From Streptomyces sp. Tue 6430 (GTDB lineage Bacteria > Actinomycetota > Actinomycetes > Streptomycetales > Streptomycetaceae), in the NCBI GenBank assembly GCA_021568835.1, contig JAKGSH010000010.1, positions 4,402,001 through 4,466,000 on the forward strand: DNA of 64,000 nt, given 5' to 3'. Made by a program: the position numbers and the translations under genes. The stretch's first letter is position 1, and every line of letters starts with the position of its first letter. This document shows positions 26,019 to 38,058 of the stretch, in pieces. Under the pieces are notes generated by a model. The model did not search any database and was not told the DNA's origin. It saw only the letters and a list, made by a program, of their open reading frames with translations.

Positions 26019-26046
26019 ATATCGCGTCTCACGTGAAACACGATAT
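26019..26046. promoter_or_regulatory. Candidate PadR operator upstream of the DUF4097-PadR operon
   Basis: ATATCG (26019-26024) and CGATAT (26041-26046) form an inverted repeat with a 16-base spacer, 42 bases upstream of the start. The A/T-rich arms stand out in this G+C context and fit the ATAT-containing operators of PadR proteins. Confidence 0.5.
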
Positions 26047-26100
26047 ATCGCGGCCCCGGGAAGTCAAGACACTCCTTCCGGTGACCGGCCTCCCACAGCC

Positions 26101-26145
26101 GCCGGGCACGCCGGGCACGCCGGGCACGCCGGGCACGCCGGGCGC
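26101..26145. repeat. Tandem 9-bp repeat GCCGGGCAC, five copies
   Basis: Four exact copies followed by one variant, in non-coding DNA between the operator and the terminator of the next gene. It is not part of a recognised coding sequence. Confidence 0.8.
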
Positions 26146-26178
26146 ACCGGGGGCGCTAAGCGCACCGGGCACGCAAAA

Positions 26179-26200
26179 GGGGCGCCCCTCAGGGCGCCCC
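26179..26200 (-). terminator. Rho-independent terminator of the DUF6104 gene
   Basis: A 9-bp stem (26179-26187 with 26192-26200), a 4-base loop, and TTTT on the minus strand immediately after the stem. Confidence 0.9.
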
Positions 26201-26228
26201 CGCACACGACCGCGTGCCGTCGGTGGAC

Positions 26229-26408
26229 CTATTCGTCGTCCTCGTCGTCGAGCCGGGCCAGCCACGTCGCCAGCCGCTCCACCGGGACCTCGAAGTCCGG
26301 GTTCAGGTCGACGAACGTCCGCAGCTGCTCGGCGAGCCACTCGAAGGTGACCTCCTCCGCGCCGCGCCTCTTCTCCAGCTCTTCGATGCCACGGTCCGTG
26401 AAGTACAT
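26229..26408 (-). CDS. Small acidic protein (DUF6104-like)
   Basis: A 59-residue acidic protein beginning MYFTDRGIEELEKRRGAEEV and ending LARLDDEDDE. It contains aromatic and hydrophobic heptads suggestive of two helices. Conserved small proteins of this form occur in streptomycetes downstream of the 2-oxoglutarate dehydrogenase gene, but I know no function. It starts at ATG 26408. A terminator hairpin (26482-26512) separates it from the upstream gene, and it has its own terminator. Confidence 0.75.
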   Translation of the reverse strand: MYFTDRGIEELEKRRGAEEVTFEWLAEQLRTFVDLNPDFEVPVERLATWLARLDDEDDE

Positions 26409-26481
26409 GAGCCAAGGATAAACGGGCACGAACGGCGGGTCCGCACCGACGGAACGGCCGGTCCGCACCCCGTGAGACAGC

Positions 26482-26512
26482 GGGGCCGCACCCCGTGAAG
26501 AGGTGCGGCCCC
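26482..26512 (-). terminator. Terminator of the 2-oxoglutarate dehydrogenase gene
   Basis: An 11-bp perfect stem (26482-26492 with 26502-26512), extended by ACAGCGG/CCGCTGT on the outside, directly downstream of the stop. Confidence 0.8.
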
Positions 26513-26558
26513 GCCGCTGTCCACTGCCGTCCGCCGCTGTCCCGACGGTCGAGGACGC

Positions 26559-29500
26559 CTACGCCTCGAACACCTCACGCACCAGCTGTTCCTGCTCGGC
26601 CTGGTGGCGCTTGGCCGAGCCGACCGCCGGGGACGAGCCGTGCGGCCGCGAGATGCGGCGCAGGCGCTCGCCGTGCGGCACGTCCGCGCCGACGGCCAGG
26701 TCCAGGTGGTCGATCAGGTTCAGGGCGATGAACGGCCAGGCACCCTGGTTGGCCGGCTCCTCCTGGGCCCACAGGTACTTCTCGGCGTTCGGGTACTTGG
26801 CGATCTCCGCCTGGAGCTCGGCACCCGGCAGCGGGTACAGGCGCTCGATGCGGATGATCGCGGTGTCCGTGATGCCGCGCTTCCGACGCTCGGCGTCCAG
26901 GTCGTAGTAGACCTTGCCGGCGCAGAAGACGACCTTCCTGACGGCGGCCGGGTCCACCGAGGCGTCGCCGATGACCGGGCGGAACTGGCCCGTCGTGAAC
27001 TCCTCCGCCTTCGACGCGGCGGCCTTGAGACGCAGCATCGACTTCGGGGTGAAGACGACCAGCGGCCTGTGGTGCGGGTTGTGCACCTGCCACCGCAGGA
27101 GGTGGAAGTAGTTCGACGGCAGGGTCGGCATGGCCACCGTCATGTTGTTCTGGGCGCACATCTGGAGGAAGCGCTCCGGGCGGGCGGACGAGTGGTCCGG
27201 GCCCTGGCCCTCGTAGCCGTGCGGCAGGAGCAGGGTGACGCCGGACGTCTGGCCCCACTTCTGCTCCGCCGACGAGATGAACTCGTCCACGACCGTCTGG
27301 GCGCCGTTGACGAAGTCGCCGAACTGGGCCTCCCACAGCACGAGCGCGTCGGGGCGGGCCAGCGAGTAGCCGTACTCGAAGCCCATCGCCGCGTACTCGG
27401 ACAGCAGGGAGTTGTAGACGTTCAGGCGCGCCTGCTCGTCCGAGAGGTACATCAGCGGCGTGAACTCCTCGCCGGTCTCCCGGTCGATGATCACGGCGTG
27501 CCGCTGGCCGAACGTGCCGCGCTGGGAGTCCTGGCCGGCCAGGCGGACCGGGACGCCCTCCAGGAGGAGGGAGCCGACGGCCAGCGTCTCGCCCATGCCC
27601 CAGTCGATCGTGCCGTCCTCGACCATCGCGGCCCGGCGCTGGAGCTGCGGCAGCAGACGCGGGTGCGCGGTGATGTGGTCGGGGATGTTGACCTGGGACT
27701 CGGCGATGCGCTTGACGACCTCCGCCGAGATCGCGGTGTCCACCGTGACCGGGAAGCCGTCCTGCGGCTCGTGGGAGTCGCCGGAGGCGGGCTGCGCGGT
27801 GGCCTCGCGGACCTCCGTGAAGACCTTCTCCAGCTGGCCCTGGTAGTCCTGCAGCGCCTGCTCGGCCTCTTCCAGGGTGATGTCGCCGCGACCGATGAGG
27901 GACTCGGTGTACAGCTTGCGCACCGAGCGCTTCTTGTCGATCAGGTCGTACATCAGCGGCTGGGTGAAGGCCGGGTTGTCCGACTCGTTGTGACCGCGGC
28001 GGCGGTAGCAGATGAGGTCGATCACCACGTCCTTGTTGAAGGCCTGGCGGAACTCGAAGGCGAGCCGCGCGACGCGGACCACGGCCTCCGGGTCGTCGCC
28101 GTTCACGTGGAAGATCGGGGCCTCGATCATGCGGGCCACGTCCGTCGCGTACATGGAGGAACGCGAGGACTCGGGGGCCGCGGTGAAGCCGACCTGGTTG
28201 TTGATGACGATGTGGACCGTGCCGCCGGTGCGGTAGCCGCGCAGCTGCGACATGTTCAGGGTCTCGGCCACCACGCCCTGGCCGGCGAAGGCCGCGTCAC
28301 CGTGCAGGGCCACCGGCAGGACGGTGAAGTCCGTGCCGCCCTTGTTGACGATGTCCTGCTTGGCGCGCGCGACGCCCTCCAGGACCGGGTCCACCGCCTC
28401 CAGGTGCGAGGGGTTGGCGACCAGCGAGACCTTGATCTGCTCGCCGTCCAGGCCCGTGAAGGTGCCCTCGGCGCCCAGGTGGTACTTCACGTCGCCGGAG
28501 CCGTGCATCGACTTCGGGTCGAGGTTGCCCTCGAACTCGCGGAAGATCTGCGCGTAGGACTTGCCGACGATGTTCGCCAGCACGTTCAGCCGGCCGCGGT
28601 GGGCCATGCCGATGACGACCTCGTCGAGGCGCGACTCGGCGGCCGAGTCGAGCACCGCGTCGAGCAGCGGGATGACGGACTCGCCGCCCTCCAGGGAGAA
28701 GCGCTTCTGGCCGACGTACTTCGTCTGCAGGAAGGTCTCGAAGGCCTCCGCCGCGTTCAGGCGGCGCAGGATGCGCAGCTGCTCCTCGCGCTCCGGCTTG
28801 GTGTGCGAGCGCTCGATGCGGTCCTGGATCCACCTGCGCTGCTTGGGGTCCTGGATGTGCATGAACTCGACGCCGGTGGTGCGGCAGTACGAGTCGCGCA
28901 GCACGCCGAGGATGTCGCGCAGCTTCATGAGGGACTTGCCCGCGAAGCCGCCGACGGCGAACTCGCGCTCCAGGTCCCACAGGGTGAGCCCGTGCTCGGT
29001 GATGTCGAGGTCGGGGTGCTTGCGCTGGCGGTACTCCAGCGGGTCGGTGTCGGCCATGACGTGGCCGCGGACCCGGTAGGAGTGGATCAGCTCGAAGACG
29101 CGGGCGGCCTTGGTGACGTCGTCGTCGTGGCTGGCGTCGATGTCCTTGAGCCAGCGGACCGGCTCGTAGGGGATGCGCAGCGCCTCGAAGATGTCGTCGT
29201 AGAAGCCCTGCTCGCCGAGGAGGAGGTTCGCGACGATCCGCAGGAACTCGCCGGACGCGGCGCCCTGGATGACCCGGTGGTCGTAGGTCGACGTGAGCGT
29301 CATGACCTTCGAGATGCCGAGCTTGTTCAGGGTGTCCTGGCTGGTGCCCTGGAACTCCGCCGGGTAGTCCATGGAGCCGACGCCCATGATGACCGACTGG
29401 CCGGGCATCAGGCGCGGGACGGAGTGGACGGTGCCGAGGCCGCCGGGGTTGGTCAGGGAGACCGTGACGCCGGTGAAGTCGTCCATCGTCAGCTTGCCGT

Positions 29501-30347
29501 CGCGGGCGCGGCGGACGATGTCCTCGTAGGCCTGCCAGAACTCGAAGAAGTTCAGCGTCTCGGCCTTCTTGATGCCGGCGACGACGAGCTGGCGGTCGCC
29601 GTTGGGCTTCACCAGGTCGATGGCGAGGCCGAAGTTGACGTGCGCGGGCTTGACGAGGGTGGGCTTCCCGTCCTTCTCCGCGTAGTGCCAGTTCATCGAC
29701 GGCATGGCCTTGATGGCCTGCACCATCGCGAAGCCGATCAGGTGCGTGAAGGAGATCTTCCCGCCCCGGGCGCGCTTGAGGTGGTTGTTGATGACGATGC
29801 GGTTGTCGAACAGCAGCTTCACCGGGACCGCGCGCACGGACGTGGCCGTGGGCAGTTCCAGTGAGGCGTTCATGTTCTTGGCGACCGCGGCGGACGGACC
29901 GCGCAGCGTCACGAACTCGGGGCCGTCGGGGGAGGCGGCGGGCGCGGCCTTGGCGGCCGGCTTCGCGGCCGGGGCCTTCGCGGGCGCCGGAGCCGCGGCG
30001 GCGGGCTTCGGGGCGGCCGGCGCCGGCGCGGGAGCCGGGGCGGCGGGCGCGGCCTGGGCAGGGGCGGCCGGAGCTGCCGGTGCGGCGGGGGCCGCGGGCG
30101 TGGCGGGGGCCGCTGCGGCCCCCGCGGCCGCAGCGCTCGCCGGAGCCGACGGCGCGGCCGCGCCCGGCTTGTAGTCGGCGAAGAAGTCCCACCAGGCACG
30201 GTCTACCGAGTTCGGGTCCTGGAGGTACTGCTGATAGATCTCGTCGACGAGCCACTCGTTCGCTCCGAACGCGGCAGCGGGGTTCTTGCCCGCTTGGTCT
30301 GCGTCGGTCGAGATGCTCGATGCGTTACTGGGGGACTGTGGCGACAC
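26559..30347 (-). CDS. kgd: Multifunctional 2-oxoglutarate dehydrogenase E1/succinyltransferase hybrid (Kgd/OdhA type)
   Basis: TCA-cycle enzyme of 1262 residues that decarboxylates 2-oxoglutarate. Order of parts: a short helical N-terminus ([26 protein letters not shown]), an Ala/Pro-rich linker (about 55-110), an E2-like acyltransferase core (about 120-350) with catalytic [10 protein letters not shown], and then the full thiamine-dependent E1 domain (for example [19 protein letters not shown] and [13 protein letters not shown]). This fusion is the actinobacterial form, which pairs with pyruvate dehydrogenase E2/E3. GTG 30347 ([10 protein letters not shown]) was chosen because the upstream 22 codons are not conserved in character. 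Regulation by the FHA protein OdhI/GarA is known in relatives. Confidence 0.95.
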   Translation of the reverse strand: MSPQSPSNASSISTDADQAGKNPAAAFGANEWLVDEIYQQYLQDPNSVDRAWWDFFADYKPGAAAPSAPASAAAAGAAAAPATPAAPAAPAAPAAPAQAAPAAPAPAPAPAAPKPAAAAPAPAKAPAAKPAAKAAPAASPDGPEFVTLRGPSAAVAKNMNASLELPTATSVRAVPVKLLFDNRIVINNHLKRARGGKISFTHLIGFAMVQAIKAMPSMNWHYAEKDGKPTLVKPAHVNFGLAIDLVKPNGDRQLVVAGIKKAETLNFFEFWQAYEDIVRRARDGKLTMDDFTGVTVSLTNPGGLGTVHSVPRLMPGQSVIMGVGSMDYPAEFQGTSQDTLNKLGISKVMTLTSTYDHRVIQGAASGEFLRIVANLLLGEQGFYDDIFEALRIPYEPVRWLKDIDASHDDDVTKAARVFELIHSYRVRGHVMADTDPLEYRQRKHPDLDITEHGLTLWDLEREFAVGGFAGKSLMKLRDILGVLRDSYCRTTGVEFMHIQDPKQRRWIQDRIERSHTKPEREEQLRILRRLNAAEAFETFLQTKYVGQKRFSLEGGESVIPLLDAVLDSAAESRLDEVVIGMAHRGRLNVLANIVGKSYAQIFREFEGNLDPKSMHGSGDVKYHLGAEGTFTGLDGEQIKVSLVANPSHLEAVDPVLEGVARAKQDIVNKGGTDFTVLPVALHGDAAFAGQGVVAETLNMSQLRGYRTGGTVHIVINNQVGFTAAPESSRSSMYATDVARMIEAPIFHVNGDDPEAVVRVARLAFEFRQAFNKDVVIDLICYRRRGHNESDNPAFTQPLMYDLIDKKRSVRKLYTESLIGRGDITLEEAEQALQDYQGQLEKVFTEVREATAQPASGDSHEPQDGFPVTVDTAISAEVVKRIAESQVNIPDHITAHPRLLPQLQRRAAMVEDGTIDWGMGETLAVGSLLLEGVPVRLAGQDSQRGTFGQRHAVIIDRETGEEFTPLMYLSDEQARLNVYNSLLSEYAAMGFEYGYSLARPDALVLWEAQFGDFVNGAQTVVDEFISSAEQKWGQTSGVTLLLPHGYEGQGPDHSSARPERFLQMCAQNNMTVAMPTLPSNYFHLLRWQVHNPHHRPLVVFTPKSMLRLKAAASKAEEFTTGQFRPVIGDASVDPAAVRKVVFCAGKVYYDLDAERRKRGITDTAIIRIERLYPLPGAELQAEIAKYPNAEKYLWAQEEPANQGAWPFIALNLIDHLDLAVGADVPHGERLRRISRPHGSSPAVGSAKRHQAEQEQLVREVFEA

Positions 30348-30659
30348 GGCGGCAACCGCCCTCTTCCGCTTCACAAGGTGATGGACAGCGGGAATAAAGG
30401 CTACGCCTCCCAACCGGTGAAGGTCAGGCCGGGCCGCCGCATCGTCGCGTAAGTCACATCGCGAGGGCTGTTTCGGGGCCGGAAATGGCGGGAAACAAAC
30501 GCGGTTGCCCGCTGAAACAGGTGCGTCGACGCAGGTCGGTGCGGGTCGCGCACGCTCGGCGTGCGGACCTGGGCCGACCTGGACCGGAGGGGTGCCCGAT
30601 CACACGCGTCCGACCGTGCGAACGCCTGTGGATCTTGGGACTCCGTCGCAGACTTTACG

Positions 30660-31763
30660 TCAATTTTGAACGGACGAGTCTCCCGGAAGAGTGATAAGAA
30701 TCCGGCAACCCCGCTCGGATTCGGCCACTCCGATCCGGCCTCCGTGCAGATCGACCGCCCAGCGGGCGATCGCCAGTCCCAGTCCCGTGCCGCCGTCGCT
30801 GCCCGGACCGTGCGGACGGCTGACGGCACCCCGGTTGAACCGCTCGAACACGCGGTGCCACTCCGAACGCGGGATGCCGGGGCCCTCGTCCAGGACCTCC
30901 AGCTCCAGCGACCCCGGCAGCGGCCCGCGCCGCGCCCTGACCGTCACCCGTCCGTGCGGCGGGCTGTGCTTGACCGCGTTGTCTATGAGGTTGGCGACGA
31001 CCTGGTGGATGCGCTCCGGGTCCGCTTGCGCGGTCAGCTCCGGAGGGGTCACGTCCAGGTGCAGATGGACGTCCGTGCGTGTGTGGCTGCCGCCCGAGCC
31101 CATCGTGGCGCGCGCCGAGGCGACCATGTTGGCCTCCTTCAGCACCCCCGACAGGTACGGCCACACCTCGAAGCGCCGCTTGCGCAGCGGTACGACGCCG
31201 TTGTCGAGGCGGGACAGGTCCAGCAGGGTCTCCACCAGTCGCCCGAGCCGCTCGGTCTGCTTCAGCGCCGTGCGCATGGTCTCGGGGTCGGCCTCGGCGA
31301 TCCCGTCGACCACGTTCTCCAGGACGGCGCGCAGACCCGCGATGGGGGTGCGCAGCTCGTGCGAGACGTTGGCCACCAGTTCCTTGCGCTGACGGTCCTG
31401 CGCCTCCAGCTCGTCCGCCATGACGTTGATCGTCCGGCCCAGGTCGCCCAGCTCGTCACGGCGCTTCTCGCTCACCCGGCGGGTGTAGTCGCCGTGCGAG
31501 ATGGACCGGGCCACGGTGTTCATCTCGTCCAGCGGCAGGGTGAGCGAGTGCGCCACGAACTGCGTGATCAGCAGGGTGGCGATCATCGAGAAGACCATGA
31601 TGAAGCGCAGCTCGGTCTCGGTGCGCATGGCGATCATCATCAGCCCGGTGGTGATCAGCACCGAGATGACGACCAGTGTCCCCAGCTTGGTCTTGATCGA
31701 GAACGGGCGCACACCGCCCCAGCGCTCCCCGGGGCTTCTCGGTCCGTCCGGCCCGCGGCTCAT
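30660..31763 (-). CDS. Membrane sensor histidine kinase
   Basis: A 367-residue kinase with two close transmembrane segments (about 27-45 and 50-70) and almost no extracellular loop, so it probably senses within or at the membrane. The HAMP domain (about 70-125) is followed by the H box VANVSHELRTPIAGLRAVLE (His at about 147). The N box is NLIDNAVKHS, G1 is DEGPGIPRSEW, and G2 is GGTGLGLAIARW. ATG 31763 overlaps the response-regulator stop as ATGA, which couples the pair. Confidence 0.92.
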   Translation of the reverse strand: MSRGPDGPRSPGERWGGVRPFSIKTKLGTLVVISVLITTGLMMIAMRTETELRFIMVFSMIATLLITQFVAHSLTLPLDEMNTVARSISHGDYTRRVSEKRRDELGDLGRTINVMADELEAQDRQRKELVANVSHELRTPIAGLRAVLENVVDGIAEADPETMRTALKQTERLGRLVETLLDLSRLDNGVVPLRKRRFEVWPYLSGVLKEANMVASARATMGSGGSHTRTDVHLHLDVTPPELTAQADPERIHQVVANLIDNAVKHSPPHGRVTVRARRGPLPGSLELEVLDEGPGIPRSEWHRVFERFNRGAVSRPHGPGSDGGTGLGLAIARWAVDLHGGRIGVAESERGCRILITLPGDSSVQN

Positions 31764-32500
31764 GGCGCCGGGGTCTCCAGCGCGTAGCCCACGCCGTGCA
31801 CCGTGCGGATCCGCTCGGCCCCGATCTTGCGCCGCAGCGCCTTGATGTGGCTGTCGACGGTGCGGGTGCCGGAGGCGTCCGCCCAGTCCCACACCTCCGC
31901 CAGCAGCTGCTCGCGGGAGAGCACCGCGCGCGGGGTGTTCGCCAGGCACACCAGCAGGTCGAACTCGGTGGGCGTGAGGTGCACGTCCTCCGAGCGCACC
32001 CGGACCCGGCGCTGCGCGTGGTCGATCTCCAGCTCGCCGAGCCGCAGTATCCCGCTGCGCGGCGTCGAGGCCGCGATCGCGGCGCGCTCCACGCGGCGCA
32101 GCAGGACGTGCACGCGCGCGGCCAGCTCCCGCATGGAGAACGGCTTGGTCATGTAGTCGTCGGCGCCGACGCCCAGCCCGACCAGCATGTCGGTCTCGTC
32201 GTCGCGCGCCGTGAGCATCAGCACCGGCACCGGGCGGGCGGCCTGCACGCGGCGGCAGACCTCCAGACCGTCGAAGCCGGGCAGCATGATGTCGAGGATC
32301 AGCAGATCGGGCTGCCAGGCCTCCGCGGTGTCGACGGCCGCCGGGCCGTCACCCGCCGTTTGCACGAGGAATCCCTCGGCGCGCAGGCGGGCCGCGATGG
32401 CGTCGACGATCGTGGGGTCGTCCTCGACCACCAGAACCCGGCGCTGCGCACCGGGCGTCGCCGTCGCCGTGCCGTTGTGTGCGGTGTGTGTCTGCTCCAT
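31760..32500 (-). CDS. OmpR-family response regulator
   Basis: A 246-residue regulator. The receiver domain (about 20-130) has the acidic pocket VVEDD, the phosphoacceptor Asp in LLILDIMLPGFDG, and Lys in YMTKPFSM. The winged-helix DNA-binding domain ends with TRTVDSHIKALRRKIG. It starts at ATG 32500, after an unconserved possible extension to 32557. It precedes and is coupled to its cognate kinase. The genes it regulates are unknown. Confidence 0.92.
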   Translation of the reverse strand: MEQTHTAHNGTATATPGAQRRVLVVEDDPTIVDAIAARLRAEGFLVQTAGDGPAAVDTAEAWQPDLLILDIMLPGFDGLEVCRRVQAARPVPVLMLTARDDETDMLVGLGVGADDYMTKPFSMRELAARVHVLLRRVERAAIAASTPRSGILRLGELEIDHAQRRVRVRSEDVHLTPTEFDLLVCLANTPRAVLSREQLLAEVWDWADASGTRTVDSHIKALRRKIGAERIRTVHGVGYALETPAP

Positions 32501-32623
32501 CGCCCGCCCCTGAAGTGTGCTTTCCGGAACCAGTGGGGTGATTCCTTTTCTGCGCATGACTGCGGTTGACGCTTTGATGACCTGCGTCAGGGCAGCAGCG
32601 TACGGGGAGTCACCGCGGCTTTG

Positions 32624-33301
32624 CTATCCAGGTCGGACGGCGAGGTGCACGACGTCCGGCACGCCTCGGGCAACCGGGATCTCTTCGGTACGCACCTGTT
32701 GGAACCCGGCATTCCCCAAGGTTCCCTCGAATTTGGGAGACGGCTGGGCGGACCATACCGCGAGTACCCCGCCTGGCCTCAACACCCTTGCGCAGCTTGC
32801 GAGTCCGGCCGGCGAGTACAGGCCGTCGTTGCCCTCCGTGACGGTCCAGTCGGGCCCGTTGTCGATGTCGAGGCACAGGGCGTCGAACGTGTCGGATGTC
32901 TCATTGACGTGGTCGAGGAGATCCGCTTCCACGACGGTGGTGCGCGGGTCGGCGAGGGCGGCGCGGGAGAGGGCGCCGAGCGGGCCGTCGAGGTGCCAGT
33001 CGATCACGGCGCGTTCGCGCTCGACGACCGTGATCCGGCCCCACCGGGGGTCGGCGGCGGCGTGTGCGAGCGAGAATCCGACGCCCAGGCCGCCGATCAG
33101 CACGTCGGGTGCGGGGCGGCCGTCCAGCGCGGTGAGCGCGGCGTCCATCAGGAGGCGTTCCGAGCGCCCGTCGGAGGTGTCCATCAGGAAGCAGCCGTTG
33201 GCGATGATCTGGAGCAGTTCCCCGTGCCGGCGCAGGACGACCTCGCCGTAGGGGCCCTCACGACGGTCCAGGACTTCGGGGGAGTCGTAGGAGACGGTCA
33301 T
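32624..33301 (-). CDS. Spermidine-synthase-like methyltransferase-fold protein
   Basis: A 225-residue Rossmann-fold protein related to polyamine aminopropyltransferases. The nucleotide loop is VLIGGLGVGFSLAHAA (about 68-83), and the acidic strand reads ITVVERERAVIDWH. The CLDIDNGPDW segment takes the place of the substrate-binding Asp loop. It lacks the full N-terminal beta domain of classical spermidine synthases, so the substrate may differ. It starts at ATG 33301. Confidence 0.82.
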   Translation of the reverse strand: MTVSYDSPEVLDRREGPYGEVVLRRHGELLQIIANGCFLMDTSDGRSERLLMDAALTALDGRPAPDVLIGGLGVGFSLAHAAADPRWGRITVVERERAVIDWHLDGPLGALSRAALADPRTTVVEADLLDHVNETSDTFDALCLDIDNGPDWTVTEGNDGLYSPAGLASCARVLRPGGVLAVWSAQPSPKFEGTLGNAGFQQVRTEEIPVARGVPDVVHLAVRPG

Positions 33302-33513
33302 CGGACCATCTTGGCACCGGTCCTGACGGTCGGTCGGGGAATATCGGGCGGAGGGGTGTTCGGACGGGGGTGATCGGGGTAGGCGCGGTTGACGTCCGCC
33401 GGTACCGCCGGTGTCCGAGGGGCTGCTGCGGTCCGACTGCCGCATGGCGTCGGACACGGGCGGGGGCGTCCCGGGAAGCGAAGGGTGCGGGGGAACGGAA
33501 GGAGCACCTCACG

Positions 33514-34515
33514 GTGGAACGCACGCCGACCGGTACGGCGGCATCGCCCGGCCCGCCCGGTACGGCGGCGTCGCCCGGTTCGCCTGGCCTGCCCGGTCCG
33601 TCCGGCCCGATCGGCCTGGCCGACCCGTCCGGTCCGTCCGGCCTGACTCGCGCGTCCGCCCTGCCTGGCCCGTCCGGTCCGTCCAGTCCGTCCGGCGCAT
33701 CCGGCCTGCCCGGCCCGTCCGACCTGATCGGTCTGGCCGGGGCATCCGGCCTGCCCGGCTCGCCCGTGTTCCTCCCCGACGGCCCCGGTCTCCTGGACGG
33801 CGTCCCCCGCCGGCGGACGGTGGCCGGCCCCGGCCGGCGCGGCCCGTCCGCGTCCGGGCTCCCGGCCCCGGCGCGCGAGCGGTCGCGCCCGCGCCCGTGG
33901 CGCCTGCTGCCGACCCCCACCGGCACCCCCTTCACCTTCTTCTACGCCCTCGTCCTCGCCGTCACGTCGTACGTCACCGCGCGCGCCGACCCCGCGCTCG
34001 TGCGGAGCCTGCACGAGAACTCCAGCACCGATGTCGCGCACCTGCTGCACGCCCCGGTGCCGGTGCTGGCGGCCAGCGCGCTGTGGGTGGCCGGGGGGAT
34101 CGCGTCGCCGTTCGTGCCCGGCTTCCTGCTGGTCCTCACCGCGCTGGAGCGGCGCGTCGGAGGCGTCCGTACGGCCGGCGTCTTCCTGCTCGGGCACATC
34201 CTGGCCACCCTGGCGACCGAGATCCCGGTGGGCCTCGCCGTCCTCGCGGGTCACCTTCCGGACAGCTCGCTGCACCGCCTCGACTACGGCGTCAGCTTCG
34301 GCGTCGCGGCGAGCGTCGGCGCTCTGGCCGGCCTGCTGGCTCCCTGGCCGCGCAGGCTGCTGCTCGCGGTGTCCGGGGGAACGCTCCTGAGGGACCTGCT
34401 CGCCCTCACGGACCCGCTGAGCAACTGGGGCCACCTGATCGCGCTGGCGATAGGCGTCGCGACCTGGCCGTGGGTACGGCGCCGGGGGAGCGGTGCGCGT
34501 GAGTGGTGCGTCTGA
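33514..34515 (+). CDS. Rhomboid-like membrane protein with collagen-like N-terminal segment
   Basis: A 333-residue protein. Residues about 10-90 form a Gly-X-Y style repeat (SPGSPGLPGPSGPIGL, GLPGPSDLIGLAGASGLP), followed by an Arg-rich linker. From about residue 140 there are six hydrophobic segments of the rhomboid-like type (YALVLAVTSYVTARA, ASALWVAGGIASPFVPGFLL, TAGVFLLGHILATLATEI, YGVSFGVAASVGALAGLLAP, NWGHLIALAIGVATW). The catalytic Ser-His dyad of active rhomboid proteases is not evident, so proteolysis is uncertain. It starts at GTG 33514 with GGAAGGAG upstream. Confidence 0.75.
   Translation: MERTPTGTAASPGPPGTAASPGSPGLPGPSGPIGLADPSGPSGLTRASALPGPSGPSSPSGASGLPGPSDLIGLAGASGLPGSPVFLPDGPGLLDGVPRRRTVAGPGRRGPSASGLPAPARERSRPRPWRLLPTPTGTPFTFFYALVLAVTSYVTARADPALVRSLHENSSTDVAHLLHAPVPVLAASALWVAGGIASPFVPGFLLVLTALERRVGGVRTAGVFLLGHILATLATEIPVGLAVLAGHLPDSSLHRLDYGVSFGVAASVGALAGLLAPWPRRLLLAVSGGTLLRDLLALTDPLSNWGHLIALAIGVATWPWVRRRGSGAREWCV
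33541..33780 (+). repeat. Collagen-like coding repeat (GGCCCGTCCGG-type units)
   Basis: Imperfect 9-18 bp repeats such as GGCCCGTCCGGTCCGTCC and CCTGCCCGGC encode the Gly-Pro-Ser/Gly-Leu-Pro stretch of the rhomboid-like protein. Copy-number variation between strains is likely. Confidence 0.7.
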
Positions 34516-35225
34516 GCGGCGGGGCCCGGGGCCCGGCGCCCGTGGCACGCGCGCGTGGTGCGGCCGACCGGCAGCCTCGCCGGTCCCCGTGAACTTCGCG
34601 CTGGTCGGCGGCGCCGTCACCGTCCACCCCAGTGACTCGTAGAGGGCCCGGCAGGCCGGGGCCCCCGCCAGGACGCCCGTCTCCGCGCCCTCCGCGGCCG
34701 CCCGCTCCGCCAACAGGCGCACGACGAGGCAGCCCGGGCCGCGGCGCCGGTGCCCGGGCGCGGTCTCGATCTGGTCGACCATCGCCGTGACGCCGGTCGG
34801 GGCGGCCTGGCCGCGGGCCGCGAAGGAGCCGTCGGGCGCGGTGACCGGAACGCGGGTGACGCCGCCGCGCGTCCAGCGGCTCAGGCCGTGGCCGTCGGGC
34901 ACGCGCGCGTGTCCCGTCCGGGCCGGCAGCGGCACGGTCATCAGCCGGCCGGGCTCGGGATCGGTCCACCAGCCCTCCCCGAGCCGGCCCCCGGCCGGCG
35001 CCGGGTCCTGGAACACCTTCAGCCACACACCGGCTCCCCGCACGCCGTCCGCGACCCCGCGCACGGTCTCCTCCTCGACGCCGTCGCCCACCGCCGCGAG
35101 GACGTGCCGCGACACGTGCGCCGGCTGCCCCGCGTCCACGGTGAATCCCCACGGCTCCCGCACGGGCGGGGCCGCCCGTGCGACACGACCCAGCCGTCCA
35201 CCCATGCCCGTACGACACCGTCCAC
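34516..35225 (-). pseudogene. GNAT-family N-acetyltransferase (frameshift near 35168-35171; 3' end uncertain)
   Basis: GNAT acyltransferase. The acetyl-CoA loop is APGHRRRGPGCLVVRLLAERA, followed by LYESLGWTVT near the C-terminus. The N-terminus VDGVVRAWVDGWVVSHGRP lies in a different frame from PPVREPWGFTVDAGQ; restoring one C at the four-base run 35168-35171 joins them. No stop codon occurs in the GNAT frame near the expected end, and the frame runs on into the opposite rhomboid gene. A further sequence error near 34520-34600 is therefore likely, and the end given here is approximate. The substrate is unknown. Confidence 0.6.
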
Positions 35226-35360
35226 GAAGTCTCTCGTAATGGTCTCTCACGCCATTGAACTATTACTGCAAGCCTGTGCGGTCGCCCGTCGGCGGTGGCG
35301 GGAGTGATCGCTGACAGCGAACGGCGGTCGGGGCGGGGAACATTCGGAGACTCACGTGCA

Positions 35361-35379
35361 TTGAGTCGGTGTAACTCAA
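35361..35379. promoter_or_regulatory. HAIR element (HspR operator) at the lon promoter
   Basis: TTGAGT-N7-ACTCAA matches the HspR-binding HAIR consensus CTTGAGT-N7-ACTCAAG, lacking only the outermost C/G pair. It is 23-41 bases upstream of the lon start. HspR control of lon is established in streptomycetes. Confidence 0.85.
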
Positions 35380-35401
35380 CTTGACTGCCTAAGGGGAGAT
35401 C

Positions 35402-37825
<2,424 letters not shown>

Positions 37826-37871
37826 CGCCGGTTCCGGCCGCGGGTCCGGCCCGCGCGGGGACCGGACGAGG

Positions 37872-37907
37872 GAAGGCCCGGGTTTCGTGAGGGAGGCCCG
37901 GGCCTTC
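37872..37907 (+). terminator. Terminator of lon
   Basis: An 11-bp perfect stem (37872-37882 with 37897-37907) and a 14-base loop, 47 bases after the stop. Confidence 0.7.
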
Positions 37908-38058
37908 GCCGTGCGCGGGCCCGGCCGGTGGACGGGCGGGGGCGCAGGGGGGTCGGAAGACGCCGGAGGTCCGGGCCTGCGAAATACTGGGAGAGCTGCG
38001 GCAACGGCGGGAACGGGCGGGAACCTCCCGCGCGGGAAACCTGATCAGGAGCGCTGAC

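Noticed and set aside
26101-26145. Tandem repeats considered as a CRISPR array (also 17004-17039 and 55017-55118)
   Set aside because: Units are 6-34 bases with no unique spacers between them, and no cas genes are present. They are simple tandem repeats.
26604-29864. A 1086-codon open frame on the + strand
   Set aside because: It is antisense to the 2-oxoglutarate dehydrogenase gene, which has full family motifs. High G+C third positions create long antisense frames; the translation lacks any recognisable fold.
33298-35250. A 650-codon minus-strand frame starting at GTG 35250
   Set aside because: Only the part from about 35165 to 34560 looks like an acetyltransferase. The N-terminus fits better in another frame and the C-terminal 400 codons are antisense to the rhomboid-like gene.
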